From: Glomus cerebriforme
Lineage: Eukaryota > Glomeromycota > Glomeromycetes > Glomerales > Glomeraceae
NCBI GenBank assembly: GCA_003550305.1
Contig: QKYT01000377.1
Span: 13,309 to 50,019, forward strand
Length of the DNA stretch: 36,711 nt
Direction: 5' to 3'
The notes beneath the pieces were generated by a model. The model saw nothing but the letters and a program-made list of their open reading frames with translations. It was not told the origin of the DNA and searched no databases. Position 1 is the stretch's first letter. Each line of letters opens with the position of its first letter. The translations under genes were made by a program, and so were the position numbers. Positions 10,577 to 21,776 of this stretch are shown piece by piece.

Positions 10577-12655
10577 TTATTCTTCCCATCTATACCTAAG
10601 TTGTTCAATCCTAACATAAGAATAAACCTCATCTTCGGAAGGTTCAACTTCAGTTCTTCTAACATAAACAGGTTTCTCCTTCTTACATATTTTATCTAAT
10701 TTATAATTTTCATCTAAACTTGATGATGATTCTTCATTATTATTTGTAGAATTTCCTATACTTTTTGTTTCAATGACTTGACCATAAGGTACTTCATCAT
10801 TTAATCTTCTATTCTCAGTATCTCTAATAATTAACCTTTCTAAACTATCACCTAATTTCATCCAAATAAGATCAACATGTTCGTCAGTTATACCGGTACA
10901 ATGTCTTATATCAATAAATTTTAATTTTGCTTTACAATTATCAAGAAATTCATTAAGAGCATGAATTGAAAATATCCAACGAGCCAAAATTTGTAATCTT
11001 TTTAAATTTATCGGTAAACTTTTTCCCAACAAAGGTAAAATTAATTCAACATCTATAGGAACGTAACCCCAATTACTTAAAGTTAATTTTTCTAAATTTT
11101 CAAGACCAGAAAAAGGAAGAGATTGTAATATAATAAAATGAGTTTGATCAAATTTTAAAGCTAATTCTATTAAATTTGGTTGAAATCTATTAATTGAATC
11201 CAATACTATAGTAGAAACTTCATGAGTTAATATAATTGATAAAGATTTTAAAGAATTAATAGAATTTTCGATCAAAATTTCTACAATTTTTGGATCAATT
11301 AATGTAATACCATTCCAACCAATGATTGATAATTTTTTAAGTTTTTTATAAGAAGAATATTTTAATGGAGCCATAACATTTTCTTGATGTCTACAACTTA
11401 TAAAAGCCAATTCTTCTAAATTAGTTAACGAAGCGAAAACGTGTAAAGGTTTCCATAATTGAAAATCTACATCATAAAGTTCTACTACCAACAAATTATG
11501 TATATGATGAGAAAAATCAATTTCCATATCCCTTAATCTTGAAGAAGGACTCCACCAAAATTTTCCTTGATATTCAACAAAAATGAATTCTTTTAAATTT
11601 TTTTGATTATTAATTAATTCATTTAAATTTGATAATTCTTTTTTAGCTCTTTCAGTATTCCATTCATCATTAACGGTTAAATTTATTATTAAAGTATTAA
11701 TATTTTGACAAATTAATGAAATATTTTCAAAAGATTTTTCTTGAAATTTTCCTCTACCATAAAATCCAAAAATTTTTAAATTTTCTAAAAAATTTTTTAA
11801 TATAGGATTAATTTTATTATCGTATAATAATGATATATGATTTTCATATACGTAATTATTTTTATCATTAATGTTGTCGTCATCAATAATATTATTTTCA
11901 ATCCAACCATAAGTTTTTCGAAGATTTTCTTTAAAATGATTTTGAACGGTTTCTAATACAGGAAATGATATTGTAGGAGTTTGAAGATATCTATCCTCTT
12001 CATCAATAAAATTTTCATAATCTTCTTCTTCATCATCATCATCTCCAGTTAAATTTAATTCTTGATTAATTAATTCTTTTCCAGCATCCATAAAAAGATA
12101 ATCTAATTTAGCACCTTTACTCATAAAAAGATTTAATAAAATTCTTGATAAAGTTTTCATAGGTTCTTGACTAAAAGGTTGTTCTTCAGTAGGATTAATA
12201 AATTTATATCTTTCATTATCATTTAATCTTAAATTATCCGTACAATATTTAGTCTTAAACCAAATTAAACTAAAATCATATAAATCACGATAATTTAACT
12301 TTTTTAAATGTGAATGATAATTAAATATTGAATGACTTTTTTTAGAATTTTCAGAGATTATTTCTCCATCACAATTTGGTGATGATGATATTTCAATCTT
12401 ATATTTTTTTAATAAATCAATATCAACCTTAAGTATATGTGAAATATCATTTGATGTTAAATTTGATAAATATGTATTGATTAATTTTGGTGAAGGATTT
12501 CTTCTCGTATAACAAAATGGTTGACGATATAATATTGGAATTATCGTTCTACAACATGCTCTAGAAAGTAATAAACAAGAATGTAATGTAGAAATTAATG
12601 ATTCAAGATTTTCAAAAATTTCTTCCAAAATGTCTATTGGCAATTGAGGTATCAT
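10577..12655 (-). CDS. F-box protein with leucine-rich region (692 aa)
   Basis: A single uninterrupted frame. Residues about 3-48 (PQLPIDILEEIFENL then SRACCRTIIPILYRQPF) fit an F-box, which binds Skp1 and places the protein in an SCF ubiquitin ligase as the substrate adaptor. An acidic stretch (DDDDEEEDYENFIDEEDRY, about residues 205-223) follows. The region from about 280 to 620 has repeated LxxLxLxx blocks (for example LKRLQIL, LKFIDIRHCTGITDEHVDLI, LERLIIRDTE) as in degenerate LRRs of F-box/LRR proteins. The C-terminal 70 residues are charged and Ser/Asn-rich. It is convergent with glutathione synthetase, 218 bases between stops. A poly-T/poly-A tract lies immediately before the ATG. Such intronless F-box genes are greatly expanded in Glomeromycotina (known of the group); the substrate is unknown. 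Confidence 0.85.
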   Translation of the reverse strand: MIPQLPIDILEEIFENLESLISTLHSCLLLSRACCRTIIPILYRQPFCYTRRNPSPKLINTYLSNLTSNDISHILKVDIDLLKKYKIEISSSPNCDGEIISENSKKSHSIFNYHSHLKKLNYRDLYDFSLIWFKTKYCTDNLRLNDNERYKFINPTEEQPFSQEPMKTLSRILLNLFMSKGAKLDYLFMDAGKELINQELNLTGDDDDEEEDYENFIDEEDRYLQTPTISFPVLETVQNHFKENLRKTYGWIENNIIDDDNINDKNNYVYENHISLLYDNKINPILKNFLENLKIFGFYGRGKFQEKSFENISLICQNINTLIINLTVNDEWNTERAKKELSNLNELINNQKNLKEFIFVEYQGKFWWSPSSRLRDMEIDFSHHIHNLLVVELYDVDFQLWKPLHVFASLTNLEELAFISCRHQENVMAPLKYSSYKKLKKLSIIGWNGITLIDPKIVEILIENSINSLKSLSIILTHEVSTIVLDSINRFQPNLIELALKFDQTHFIILQSLPFSGLENLEKLTLSNWGYVPIDVELILPLLGKSLPINLKRLQILARWIFSIHALNEFLDNCKAKLKFIDIRHCTGITDEHVDLIWMKLGDSLERLIIRDTENRRLNDEVPYGQVIETKSIGNSTNNNEESSSSLDENYKLDKICKKEKPVYVRRTEVEPSEDEVYSYVRIEQLRYRWEE

Positions 12656-13799
12656 TTTTTTTTTTTTTTTTTTTTTTTTAATAAAATTCCGANAAAAAAA
12701 AAAAAAAAAAAATTTTTTTTTATGTTATAATAATTATTAAATATCGACTGATCGTCAGATGACCTCAATTTTCGCTTGCATAATTAACCAAAATAAGTTA
12801 AGGAACATTTTTCTGGCGTGATACAATAACCTGATCAAGATTTATATTTATAATGGGATCTCATGATTATTGCTCTAAAAAAGAATCAAAGAAAATTTTA
12901 ATATTAATAATATTATAAAGTAGAATTTTGTAATTTTATGATTTCTCTTGATCTAACGTCTATCTAAAACAAATACTTTAATAAAATGTAAATTTTTATT
13001 ATTTAAATATTTTTATTAATAATTTGTTCACGTTTTTTTATGTCACCGCAGTAATATGATTGGGATGATCTTTTTTGCGCCTTAATTAGCCTAACACTTA
13101 AAATATAGTCTTTGTCATCACAATTTGCCAATCAGTAGTACTTTATGATATAGAAGGTCAATTATATAGGTACGATGCTAATCATACCCAGTATACCTTC
13201 GGGTATGATCAACGTTCCAAAACACTTATTTACAAGTGTATTAAAATGTACGATGTAAAATTAAGTTAAATAAAATAAAATTAATATTAAAGATAAAATC
13301 TCAAATGTTTTTAACATTTGCAAATTATAATTGAATACTATAACATAGGTATGAACATTTTATGTAGATAGTTGCGTATTGCGTTATATACGGAACGCGT
13401 TAAAAATTTCATAATAATTTTGATTATAAATACTTCAGTTATTGACAAGAATCCTCCTTTAGTGTATATTCTATTGATAAAAATTATTTTATAAATAATA
13501 AGAAAGTAAGTTATTCCCGAAACAAGATGTTAGCTCAATCAATTTTATTTTTTTTTGTGATTTATCAAACTACACGGTCAATATCCGATTGTACTTTCGG
13601 AAAGAAACTATAAACATAAATATATTTTATTTTTTTTATATGTTCTAATACCAAATTATTTTACATTAAATAAATTAAGATGTAAATATCGTACGGTTTG
13701 TGTAATTATATTTGATATCTACAAAAAAAAAAAAAAAAAGATACATGTTAATATCTGGTATCTACAAAATAAATAAAAAAAATGTTAAAAAAAACTACT
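12656..13799. other. Intergenic, one small hairpin
   Basis: Starts with poly-T and poly-A tracts and a single N at 12693. No gene seen. A perfect hairpin with 9-base arms ATCATACCC (13181-13189) and GGGTATGAT (13201-13209), loop AGTATACCTTC, is the only ordered structure noted. AT-rich elsewhere. Confidence 0.5.
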
Positions 13800-14112
13800 C
13801 TAAAGGTCCGGTCCTACTACGAGACTGCAGCACATACATATACTGGTACCCGTAGGCTTAAAACTAAGCGTCTATGCTCCTACCCTCGCATAGTACTATA
13901 CCGCCGTCCCAACCCAGCCATGGTACCCACAAGTTTACGCAAACTATCTAAATAAGCATATTATGCTCCCTGCCACGTCATAATATTATGCTGCTCCACT
14001 TATTCAATTAAAACCCGCCAGTCCTACCAAGACCACAATTGTATAGGTGTCCTTGGGCTCACAAAAATGTAAGCAAACTATGCCCCAAACCCACGCATAG
14101 TATCATATTGGT
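13800..14112. repeat. GC-rich degenerate tandem repeat island
   Basis: A clear rise in C content within AT-rich surroundings. Roughly three degenerate units can be seen, starting near 13850 (GGTACCCGTAGGCTT), 13921 (GGTACCCACAAGTTTACG) and 14042 (TAGGTGTCCTTGGGCTCA). Each goes on to a TATGCxCC...GCATAGTA or similar block, such as TATGCTCCTACCCTCGCAT in the first and TATGCCCCAAACCCACGCAT in the third. Unit lengths differ (about 70-120). No coding frame or tRNA-like boxes fit. Likely a decayed dispersed repeat. Confidence 0.5.
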
Positions 14113-15210
14113 CCATAAACCTAATGACAAACATAAAAAAACTAAACAAAAAAATACTTACATAAATAAATTATTCTTTGATAGATATTTTATCCAAATT
14201 AATATATTAAATGATGATAAAAAAAAATGATATGAGTTTTTTTATATGTTAAGTATTTTTTTTTTAAAAAAAAGAATGAGAATTTTACTTTAACAATGTA
14301 AAGCTAATACAAAACAATAAAACTCATTTATATCATCAGAAATGGATTGAACAATGAATCAGTCAAAATAGTAATATTATTGTGATCATAAAATGTAATC
14401 TATTAACAATCAGAATATACAAATTCTTTAATCAGTTCTATAAAAGAATAACCCTTTTAGTATTCTCTTGCATATCGTTGTGATTTTGTTAAATCTACTC
14501 GCAAATTTATTTGAGTCATCAGATATAAATCCTTCTTTTCATACACCAGTAAAGTGAGAATTTTCACACAAAAGCAATGCTATAATATTTCTTCATGATT
14601 TTAAATACCATTTATCATAAAAATAACAATTACCTTTATAATATTGTAATAAAAATAAAGTAATTTTATGATTGATTTCTTTTATGTATATTTGAAATAT
14701 ATTGATTTTCCATTTCATCCGCTTTAATTTCCTCTGTTGATATTTACATCTTCTTGATTATTTGATTTTTTAATTACCTCTAAAAGACAATTCAAATTTA
14801 GCTGTTATAGTAACCAGAAAGTTACCAGGTATTTATCAATAAATTAGACAATATAATTATTGTTTAAATCTATAAATACGTATGCTACTTGCATTCTTTC
14901 CATTGTTCTATTAACTTATTCTCCTATTACAGTACAACTATCTAAGTTTTAAACTTCTGAATTAGATTTTGTGTTACTGAATTATAAACATATAAGATAA
15001 TACTAGCGGGTAAGGAAGAATTCTAAATTTTTAAAATAAATTGTCAATTATTAAATGTACAGAATTGTGAACTGACGATACAAGAAAATTTACTATAAAT
15101 TTTATATTAAATTCTCATTAGAACCCATTATTATACTGATACATATCTGTAAATTAAGGATAATGTACTAAAACTCAATAGTCTAAAATATTGGCAGAGA
15201 AATTACTAAG
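14113..15210. other. Intergenic, no gene seen
   Basis: AT-rich DNA with poly-A/T runs. I see no sustained coding frame, splice-joined gene, RNA gene or ordered repeat. Confidence 0.5.
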
Positions 15211-15383
15211 TTATACCCAGGAGCGTGTGACTTATGGTCATTATTACTATCACGTGCAATTATTTATAGTATTTATTTTTTATACTTTTTTATACTTTTA
15301 TTATTCTCTTGTTTACTGGTTTTTTTCTAGGGAAAATTATGTTGTTCTTTATCATAAGTCACACTTAGTGCGACGGGGTATAA
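15211..15383. mobile_element. MITE-like foldback element (173 bp)
   Basis: The left end TTATACCCAGGAGCG then TGTGACTTATG (15211-15235) is the inverted partner of CATAAGTCACACTTAGTGCG then ACGGGGTATAA at 15353-15383. The outer TTATACCC and inner TGTGACTTATG blocks match in the opposite arm; about 5 bases are missing from the left arm. The interior of about 115 bases is T-rich with no gene. No clear target-site duplication was seen. The open frame across it is chance. Confidence 0.55.
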
Positions 15384-15939
15384 AATTTATTATTATCTGA
15401 CCGAAATGCTAGAAAACACAGTATATTATTGAAGTTTATTTCTATTATCATGACAGGAATCTAATTAAATATACAGAACTATATTTACATTATGGCTTAC
15501 GGAGTATATTATAACAACCGTTAAAGAATTTTATAGTTAAATCAATCTGATTGACAATGGGATTTACTTTTCAAAAAAACATTCACTCAAACAGTACTCA
15601 GACTATAATAATTTCACATTTATCACCATATTATACTTAAATCAATCCTTCTTGAAAATTTATTTTATTGCAATGGGTGTTAAAGTTTGTGAATATTTTA
15701 TTGAAATCTTCAATATTACAATTGTTAGTTAAATTTGAAAAAGAATTACATTTATAAATATTTCATTAATTTTTAATTCCACAATGAGATGATATTTTAG
15801 TTATTAAAGAATAGATAACTTATAAGTATATAATACATGTGATAGAAATTAATTTAAACTTGACATACGTTCCTTTTAATTCTGATGGATAAAGGATTAA
15901 AGGAAAGGTTTTACAAAAATGAAAGAAAAACATGTCAAT

Positions 15940-16015
15940 TCAGTAAAATGGATCTCAGCAAAATGATAATTCAGTGAAATGGATAGGCGATAAAATGGCT
16001 TCAGTGAAATGTATT
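15940..16015 (+). repeat. 15-16 bp minisatellite, five units
   Basis: Units begin near 15940, 15955, 15971, 15986 and 16001 and read TCAGTAAAATGGATC, TCAGCAAAATGATAAT, TCAGTGAAATGGATAG, GCGATAAAATGGCT and TCAGTGAAATGTATT. The core AAAATGG or GAAATGG is kept in most units. Confidence 0.6.
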
Positions 16016-17303
16016 AATTCAAGAAATATAATATTTGATTGGGTATCATATAACTGATATACAATTACCATTACATTTGGATATGAATAATGGTCCAAAT
16101 AAACAGTTGCATTAAAATATTGTTTAGATAATTCTAAAGAATTTTAAATATCTTTTCTTTAAAAAAAAAATGACAATTATCAACATAATTTAGTAGTTTT
16201 GACTATTCTGATGAAGTATCCATTAATTTATCCGGCCGAAACGATTCATGAAATAATATTTTTAATTATTATATTAATTTATATTAAATAAAAAAAGGGT
16301 TATTTTATTATTTTTCTTTTTTATTAAATACATTAAATAAATGTTTTTTCGCAATTATTAATTGTTCATTTGATTATTTTAAAATTAAAATTAAAATTAT
16401 AAATTAATTTAATTTAAATATGTCTCTAATCTATTCTATCTATTCTATTAACAAATCTAAATTAATTTTACTAATTGTTACCAATTGTTTATTATTTTAT
16501 CTAATTCTATTAGCAATCTCCAACATTGTTTAATACTCTCCATTCATATAATTTTGTTATATTTGTTACCCTACCCTTTATCATTATTTCCTTCTATTTC
16601 TAACTTATCACACTTTTTTTTTCATATATTTCAATTAACAACTTCAAACTATTTAAATTATTTTCACATTTTATTTCTTGGGTATACTGTTCCTCTTCTC
16701 CGGTTCTCTGGATATCTTTCTATTTAATTATTGCATTCATTATTTTCTCTTTTTTTCATGCTTCATAAGAAGTAATCTCCAATAGTTCTGGCACTTTCTT
16801 ATTTTCTACTGTATAATTTTCTTCATTTATATACTTTTTCCTCAAATTGTTCTTGTTCTTTCCATTTTTTCCTGTGCATTTTTGTTCTTAGCTTCTTAGC
16901 TTCCTCATTCCTTCTTATTGAAATCTTCATTTTCAATGATCTCTTTAGTCTTCATCAATTCTTTATTCACCCATTTATTTATTGCTTTCTTCTTGTCGCG
17001 ATTGTATATTTGTATTATCATTAGATTCGTTTTGTCTTTGCCGTTTAAAGATCTATTATGATCATGCATATCTTATTTTTCTGCTTTATATAGTTGTTTC
17101 CACATTTTCTGTTAATAAAAATTGTTTCTTTCTTATCTTCAATTTAGTTGTTTTGTTATCCAATAATCTTAATTATCTTCTGCTTCAGTATTTCACAGCT
17201 ATTCTCAACTAGTAATAGACTTTTTGCTAACAGATGGTGGTATCTTTAGAGTTACTGGATTTTTGAAATTAAGTGAAATAAGAGAGGAGGGAATTCTAAT
17301 CTA
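16016..17303. other. Intergenic with a strand-biased pyrimidine-rich tract
   Basis: From about 16480 to 17200 the plus strand is strongly T+C-rich. On the minus strand this reads as a Lys/Glu-rich, coding-like sequence (for example EEAKKLRTKMHRKKWKEQEQ near 16900-16840) broken by several stops. It may be an eroded gene or only purine/pyrimidine skew. The plus-strand frames here are hydrophobic by-products of the T bias. No intact gene. Confidence 0.4.
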
Positions 17304-17530
17304 AACCAACCAGCCAGTTAGGAGATACTCAACTATCTGACCGGCTTTCCTTGCCTGATACGAGGAAGATATCATATACANTATAAGGAAGTTAAGAGGG
17401 AGTTTAAAGGAGAAAAAACAACCAACCAGCCAGTTAGGAGATACTCGACTATCTGGACCGGCTTTCCTTGCCTGATACGAGAAAGCTCTCATATACAGTA
17501 TAAGGAAGATAAGAGGGAGTTCAAAAGGGT
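17304..17530. repeat. 116-bp tandem duplication, two units
   Basis: Unit 1 (17304-17419) and unit 2 (17420 to about 17530) share AACCAACCAGCCAGTTAGGA, then GATACTC, ACTATCTG, CCGGCTTTCCTTGCCTGATA and TATAAGGAAG. They differ at only a few positions (one extra G before ACCGG in unit 2; ACGAGGAAGATA against ACGAGAAAGCTC). The first unit holds an N at 17381. The GC content is higher than that of the flanks. No gene assigned. Confidence 0.8.
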
Positions 17531-19312
17531 AGAGGGGGTAGATGAGATAATTTTTAAAAAAGGATAGTTTTTAAAAAAGGATTATAGAGAGGAAATAAAA
17601 TTGCGATAATAATATAATTAAAGATACCATATGAAAATCAATACGAAATATTGAAAAAAAGATGGTATTTATATATTTAAAAATAATAAGGATATAAAAA
17701 TGAGTCAAAATTAATAATTATACAATAATAAATTAAGCATTATGAGTCGCATCATGCAAATTTCTAAATTATGTAAAATTAATAATGATTAATTACGTGA
17801 TTTTTTTCATTTGTTCTTACTCATATACTGTATTGTATTATAATCATTTATAATCAATCTACCCGCAGTTACAGCCACTGCGCAGTCATTATATGTATTT
17901 GCGCCTCATTAAAATATTAAACATTTTCATTTCATAATAAATCTTGATCCATTCTCATGAGAGAATATTTAAATGATTTACGTAGAGATATATTACAAGA
18001 AATTGATAATGTTGGATTCGGACAGTTTCTATTCGTCACTGGTATAGGATTCTTTACAAACGGAAGTTCTAATATCCCTAATATCCCTTCAGCATATTTA
18101 TACCAACTTATCAACATAAAATTATTCCTTAGCAACGTGCACATGTTGTTTTTTGATATAATCAGACTAAACATTGTAATGTAAATCTATCGGTATCCCC
18201 TCATTATTTTTGGCTTGCATCCCTTAGATGATGTAGATAACTCTTGCAACAAACCTTTGGGCTTTTCTGCTTGCAAGTGAGGTTTGTCTTGGAATTGTCT
18301 CAATCTTGATCGAATTTGGACAATATTCTCTTGTGTCAATGTAATATTATCATGATTCATATCAGCAATAATATTAGTATTTATTGACTTTTCTGTATAG
18401 TGAATGGTAATGATAGTAGTCATCCCGATAATTCTCAGTGAATCCAAGAATCCTCATCCTCGTCCTTATCCTCTACAGTATCATCGCTTTTCTTTGTTAC
18501 TATGTGGTAGCTTCTAGAAGTAAGCGCAATTTCGTTCAATGATGGTAGTCATTTGCTAAGACTTTGTGACATGTTCGGTGAAAGATATAGCGTGGTAAAT
18601 GTCGCCCAAAATCGAGTTGTTAAGATTATATCACGGGATTACAGAGAGTTCTCATTACATATAAGTGCTTCGCGTTAAAAAACTTCTGTATTGTCCACTT
18701 TTTTTTTTCTGATTTGCTTGTAATGACCATAATAAGATAGAATTATGAGAGAATTTTCCGCATTTCCCTGCCCTCCCTTTTATTTATAATTTATTTTATA
18801 TCGAAGCAAAAAAGGTAATAACCCATTAATCACAGTAACGACGCACTTATCATATATTTAAGGAATCTGCCAATCTAATAATCAATTAATTTACAATACC
18901 GATCCCGAATTAAAGCTTCGTCCCTAAATTGCCCTGTTAAGTCAAGAACGACTGCTCATAGTGCTCAATTAACGTGCGATAAAAGTTAATCGATAATGTT
19001 TTTTTTATTTGTAACGCATAAAATAAATTACAAGAGTAAACATAATTACAAGATGCGAGACTTTGCCCGTGATACATGCTATATTCTAATGCTATAATAC
19101 TAAAGAGATTTATATGAAACTATCTATACTGTATTTTCCACTAAATATATATATATACTGTATATATATAATAAATACGTTATGGGAAACACAATAGGCT
19201 AGACAATGTACATTATCACATATCATGCTAGCCTCGCAATCTCCAAATAAATAAAAGAAAATGAAACAAGAGCAATATATGTAACATTCTTCTCTCATAT
19301 TATTGTTATTAA
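17531..19312. other. Intergenic, possible gene fragment only
   Basis: No intact gene. An unrecognised fragment is listed separately at 18187-18440. The plus-strand frame at 17957-18184 (RREYL-type, LRRDILQEIDNVGFGQFLFV) has no splice-joined continuation. An AT microsatellite lies at about 19145-19172. A less AT-rich stretch at about 18470-18680 has no recognisable content. Confidence 0.4.
18187..18440 (-). pseudogene. Unrecognised coding-like fragment
   Basis: A minus-strand frame ends in TLTQENIVQIRSRLRQFQDK, then PHLQAEKPKGLLQELSTSSK and a stop at 18187. Its amino-acid make-up (helical, charged) looks more protein-like than the surrounding AT-rich frames. The upstream frame has no good ATG, and a separate EDKDEDEDSW frame lies just before it, as if a frameshift or lost intron separates them. 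I do not recognise a family; it may be chance. Confidence 0.25.
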
Positions 19313-20617
19313 TCAGGGCTCCGGACTTAAATCACGTACTTCCCAATCACATATGCGGTCAGCTGGGATGCTTCTCCGGAGATTTAAGTTTTCCTTGTGG
19401 GTTCTGTTTAATGCAACGAACAAATTCTTTTTCAAACTAGAGTAGTCTTGCTTTAAAATCTTGATGTCCTTGTTTTTATGATACTTGACAATTGACTTAT
19501 AAAGGCACGAATGGGAAAGGAAAGACATAATTTCGTCTGGTTTAGACTCATTGAGTATGACAGCGTTAACTAGGTGAACAGTGGCCGATGTGACTTTGAC
19601 AAAGGGAAAAGTATATTTATCACTCGTCTCTGTTTTGAAACCTTGGGCATTTATTAACCTTTCAATTAGTGTGACATTTCCATCAGTGCGGTGATTATTT
19701 TTGTTATTTAATCTAACACATTTCGGCACTGGTGGACGAGGAACATTTTCAAATATGGTTTGACATTTAAATGGACTGATAATTTCTTCTCTGAGAAAAA
19801 CAGAGCAAAGGACTAGTACTAGCTTCGGAGAAATGACGTAAAAGTAATGGAAGGCATAATTAAATTTAAATTGGGGAAACGGTTCATCTAAGATTTCATT
19901 TATTCCTTCAAAGGTTCCAAATCCATTATTAGTTGTAACAAACTCGTCATTTTCACCAGCTTGCCAAATTACAAGGAAACGATCCATCATACGATTAACG
20001 TAATCTTCCCTATCTGGCATAAAGATTCGAAGGCTGTCTTTGATGTCTTTATGGTCGGTAATTAATATTTCATGGATATTCTGTAACCACACTTCTAGGG
20101 TACTTTTTAATTTATACTCTTGCATGAATTGTTTCATAAACGGCCAAGTTCTGCTATCAAAATTTTCGTTTTTAAATTGAGACCACCGATAAGGTTTTCG
20201 ATAATCCATGATGAAGAGAAACTTGCATAGATCATTGAGGTCTGTATTAAGCAAAACAATCTGACTTTCTTTTTGAGATGTCCTCACAATATCATGGATT
20301 ACTCTTGCTACTTGCCCTTCTAGTTTTGCCAGTTTACTTTCCACTCGCATTACATCTTCGTGATTGAAATCTTTATACATGTTTTCGATGCCATAGGTTT
20401 TTGCGACTAGAGAGACGTCAAATTGACTCTTTGTTCTATCATAAGTTTGGAGAAGCGCTTCTTCCTTATTCTTATCCCTAAAGTTCCGTTTATGTCCTCT
20501 CTGTTTGAATAAATTTTTATTATTCACAAATATCCTTTCATAATAATTAATAGCAAAATTTCGGAGGAGGAATCTTGGAATGTAGTGATGGTATTGATCC
20601 TTTTGTTCTTGTTGCAT
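19313..20617 (-). CDS. DUF4238 domain protein (434 aa)
   Basis: A single uninterrupted frame starting with the ATG at 20617 (MQQEQKDQYHHYIPRFLLRN). The N-terminal HHYIPRFLLRNF (10-21) and the later NDEFVTTNNGFGTFEG (223-238) followed by a hydrophobic strand segment with SPKLVLVLC are the two characteristic blocks of DUF4238, a family common in bacteria and found in scattered fungi. The middle part is helical and Lys-rich. No signal peptide or membrane segment. The product is longer than many bacterial members because of an extended C-terminal half. Biochemical role unknown. The lack of introns contrasts with the intron-rich neighbours and fits, without proving, acquisition from bacteria. It stands alone, with over 1 kb of empty DNA on each side. 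Confidence 0.85.
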   Translation of the reverse strand: MQQEQKDQYHHYIPRFLLRNFAINYYERIFVNNKNLFKQRGHKRNFRDKNKEEALLQTYDRTKSQFDVSLVAKTYGIENMYKDFNHEDVMRVESKLAKLEGQVARVIHDIVRTSQKESQIVLLNTDLNDLCKFLFIMDYRKPYRWSQFKNENFDSRTWPFMKQFMQEYKLKSTLEVWLQNIHEILITDHKDIKDSLRIFMPDREDYVNRMMDRFLVIWQAGENDEFVTTNNGFGTFEGINEILDEPFPQFKFNYAFHYFYVISPKLVLVLCSVFLREEIISPFKCQTIFENVPRPPVPKCVRLNNKNNHRTDGNVTLIERLINAQGFKTETSDKYTFPFVKVTSATVHLVNAVILNESKPDEIMSFLSHSCLYKSIVKYHKNKDIKILKQDYSSLKKNLFVALNRTHKENLNLRRSIPADRICDWEVRDLSPEP

Positions 20618-20837
20618 TATTTTATAAAGATTTTGAGTACACTGTAATTTGCAATGGTCACTTTATACAAAGTTCAGTCACACAATATTATGTACGACAT
20701 TAAAGGCTTAGAATTTTTGTAACGTTCCAAGTATGTGAGAAATCATAAAATCAATTTTTTCTCATGGCCGGGATCACAAAATTATCGCTTAATAAACATG
20801 TTTGGAGTCGGTGGAACGTTTGAATCACATATATGAC

Positions 20838-21039
20838 TAGTGATGGGACTTAAAAATTATTTCAAATCTTATTTAATTAATAAGTAATTAATAAGTACTT
20901 ATTAAGTTATTATTAAGTATAATTATTAATTTAAAAATTAAAAGTCCTATCATTAATCCAAATTATTAACTTAATAAGTACTTATTAAGTTAATATTAAA
21001 AATAATTATTAAGTTAAAAATTAAAAAATCCCATCAATC
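20838..21039. mobile_element. hAT-like foldback/MITE (about 200 bp)
   Basis: Left end TAGTGATGGGACTTAAAAAT (from 20838); right end AAAAAATCCCATCA (to 21036), so the ends are inverted copies of TGATGGGA. TGATGGG just inside the terminus is common among hAT elements. A related AAGTCCTATCATTAATCC sits in the middle (20942-20959). The interior carries the perfect palindrome AATAAGTACTTATT twice (20890-20903, 20973-20986), suggesting either nested or duplicated units. No clear 8-base target duplication. Confidence 0.5.
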
Positions 21040-21776
21040 CATACAGTATATCTATCATAATCGAGTTTATAATATGAGACCATCACTTTTATGTACTAAA
21101 TCCAACTTTAACTAGATCCGCAGAATCAATATTAAACCATTTTAGTATTTTTTTTATTATTTACATAATTAAATAAAAACGATGCCTATGTATTACATCG
21201 CCTGAATTTATGATTTATTATTGACAAATTGGATTATCATACTGCGTAAACTCTAAAGGGAAATTCAAGTCCAAATCCTGATCTTCTTAAATTCTTTTAG
21301 AAATACCATTTTAATGTGATCACCTGAAAAGTCATTATTTTTTTTGTGTAATAAGTTTGGATCAGCATCCTGATCCAATAACCAAATAATTCTGATTCTT
21401 TGGTATCTTTATTCTGGAAAATTATTGCAATTATATTATATCAATATATCCAAGTGCAAAAATTGTCTGATTAATTTAAATCACTAGTATAGTTAGAGTT
21501 TCTATCTCTCTCAAGTAAGTATAATGATTCCTGTTTATTGTCACATACCAAATTTGGCTCGTAAAAATTTGAAAAAGATCGAATCGTTTCACTAGTTTTT
21601 TTTTCATTTTACAAAATCTGTTCAGAACAATTCATATTAATAAATATTGTACCGAATCCGTTGCTAATTTTGTTTTGCAGAATCGTTATCATTACCGTTG
21701 AAATTTGATACATTTTTTATCTTTGTAGGAGCTATGACGGCACTAAGAATCCGCTCATGGGAAAAACCTAGCATGA

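Noticed and set aside
14039..14230. Plus-strand open frame over the GC-rich repeat
   Set aside because: Ends in Lys/Asn low-complexity sequence and lies in a degenerate repeat.
16485..17212. Two hydrophobic plus-strand frames resembling membrane proteins
   Set aside because: Result of a long T+C-rich tract; no ATG context, splice sites or family features.
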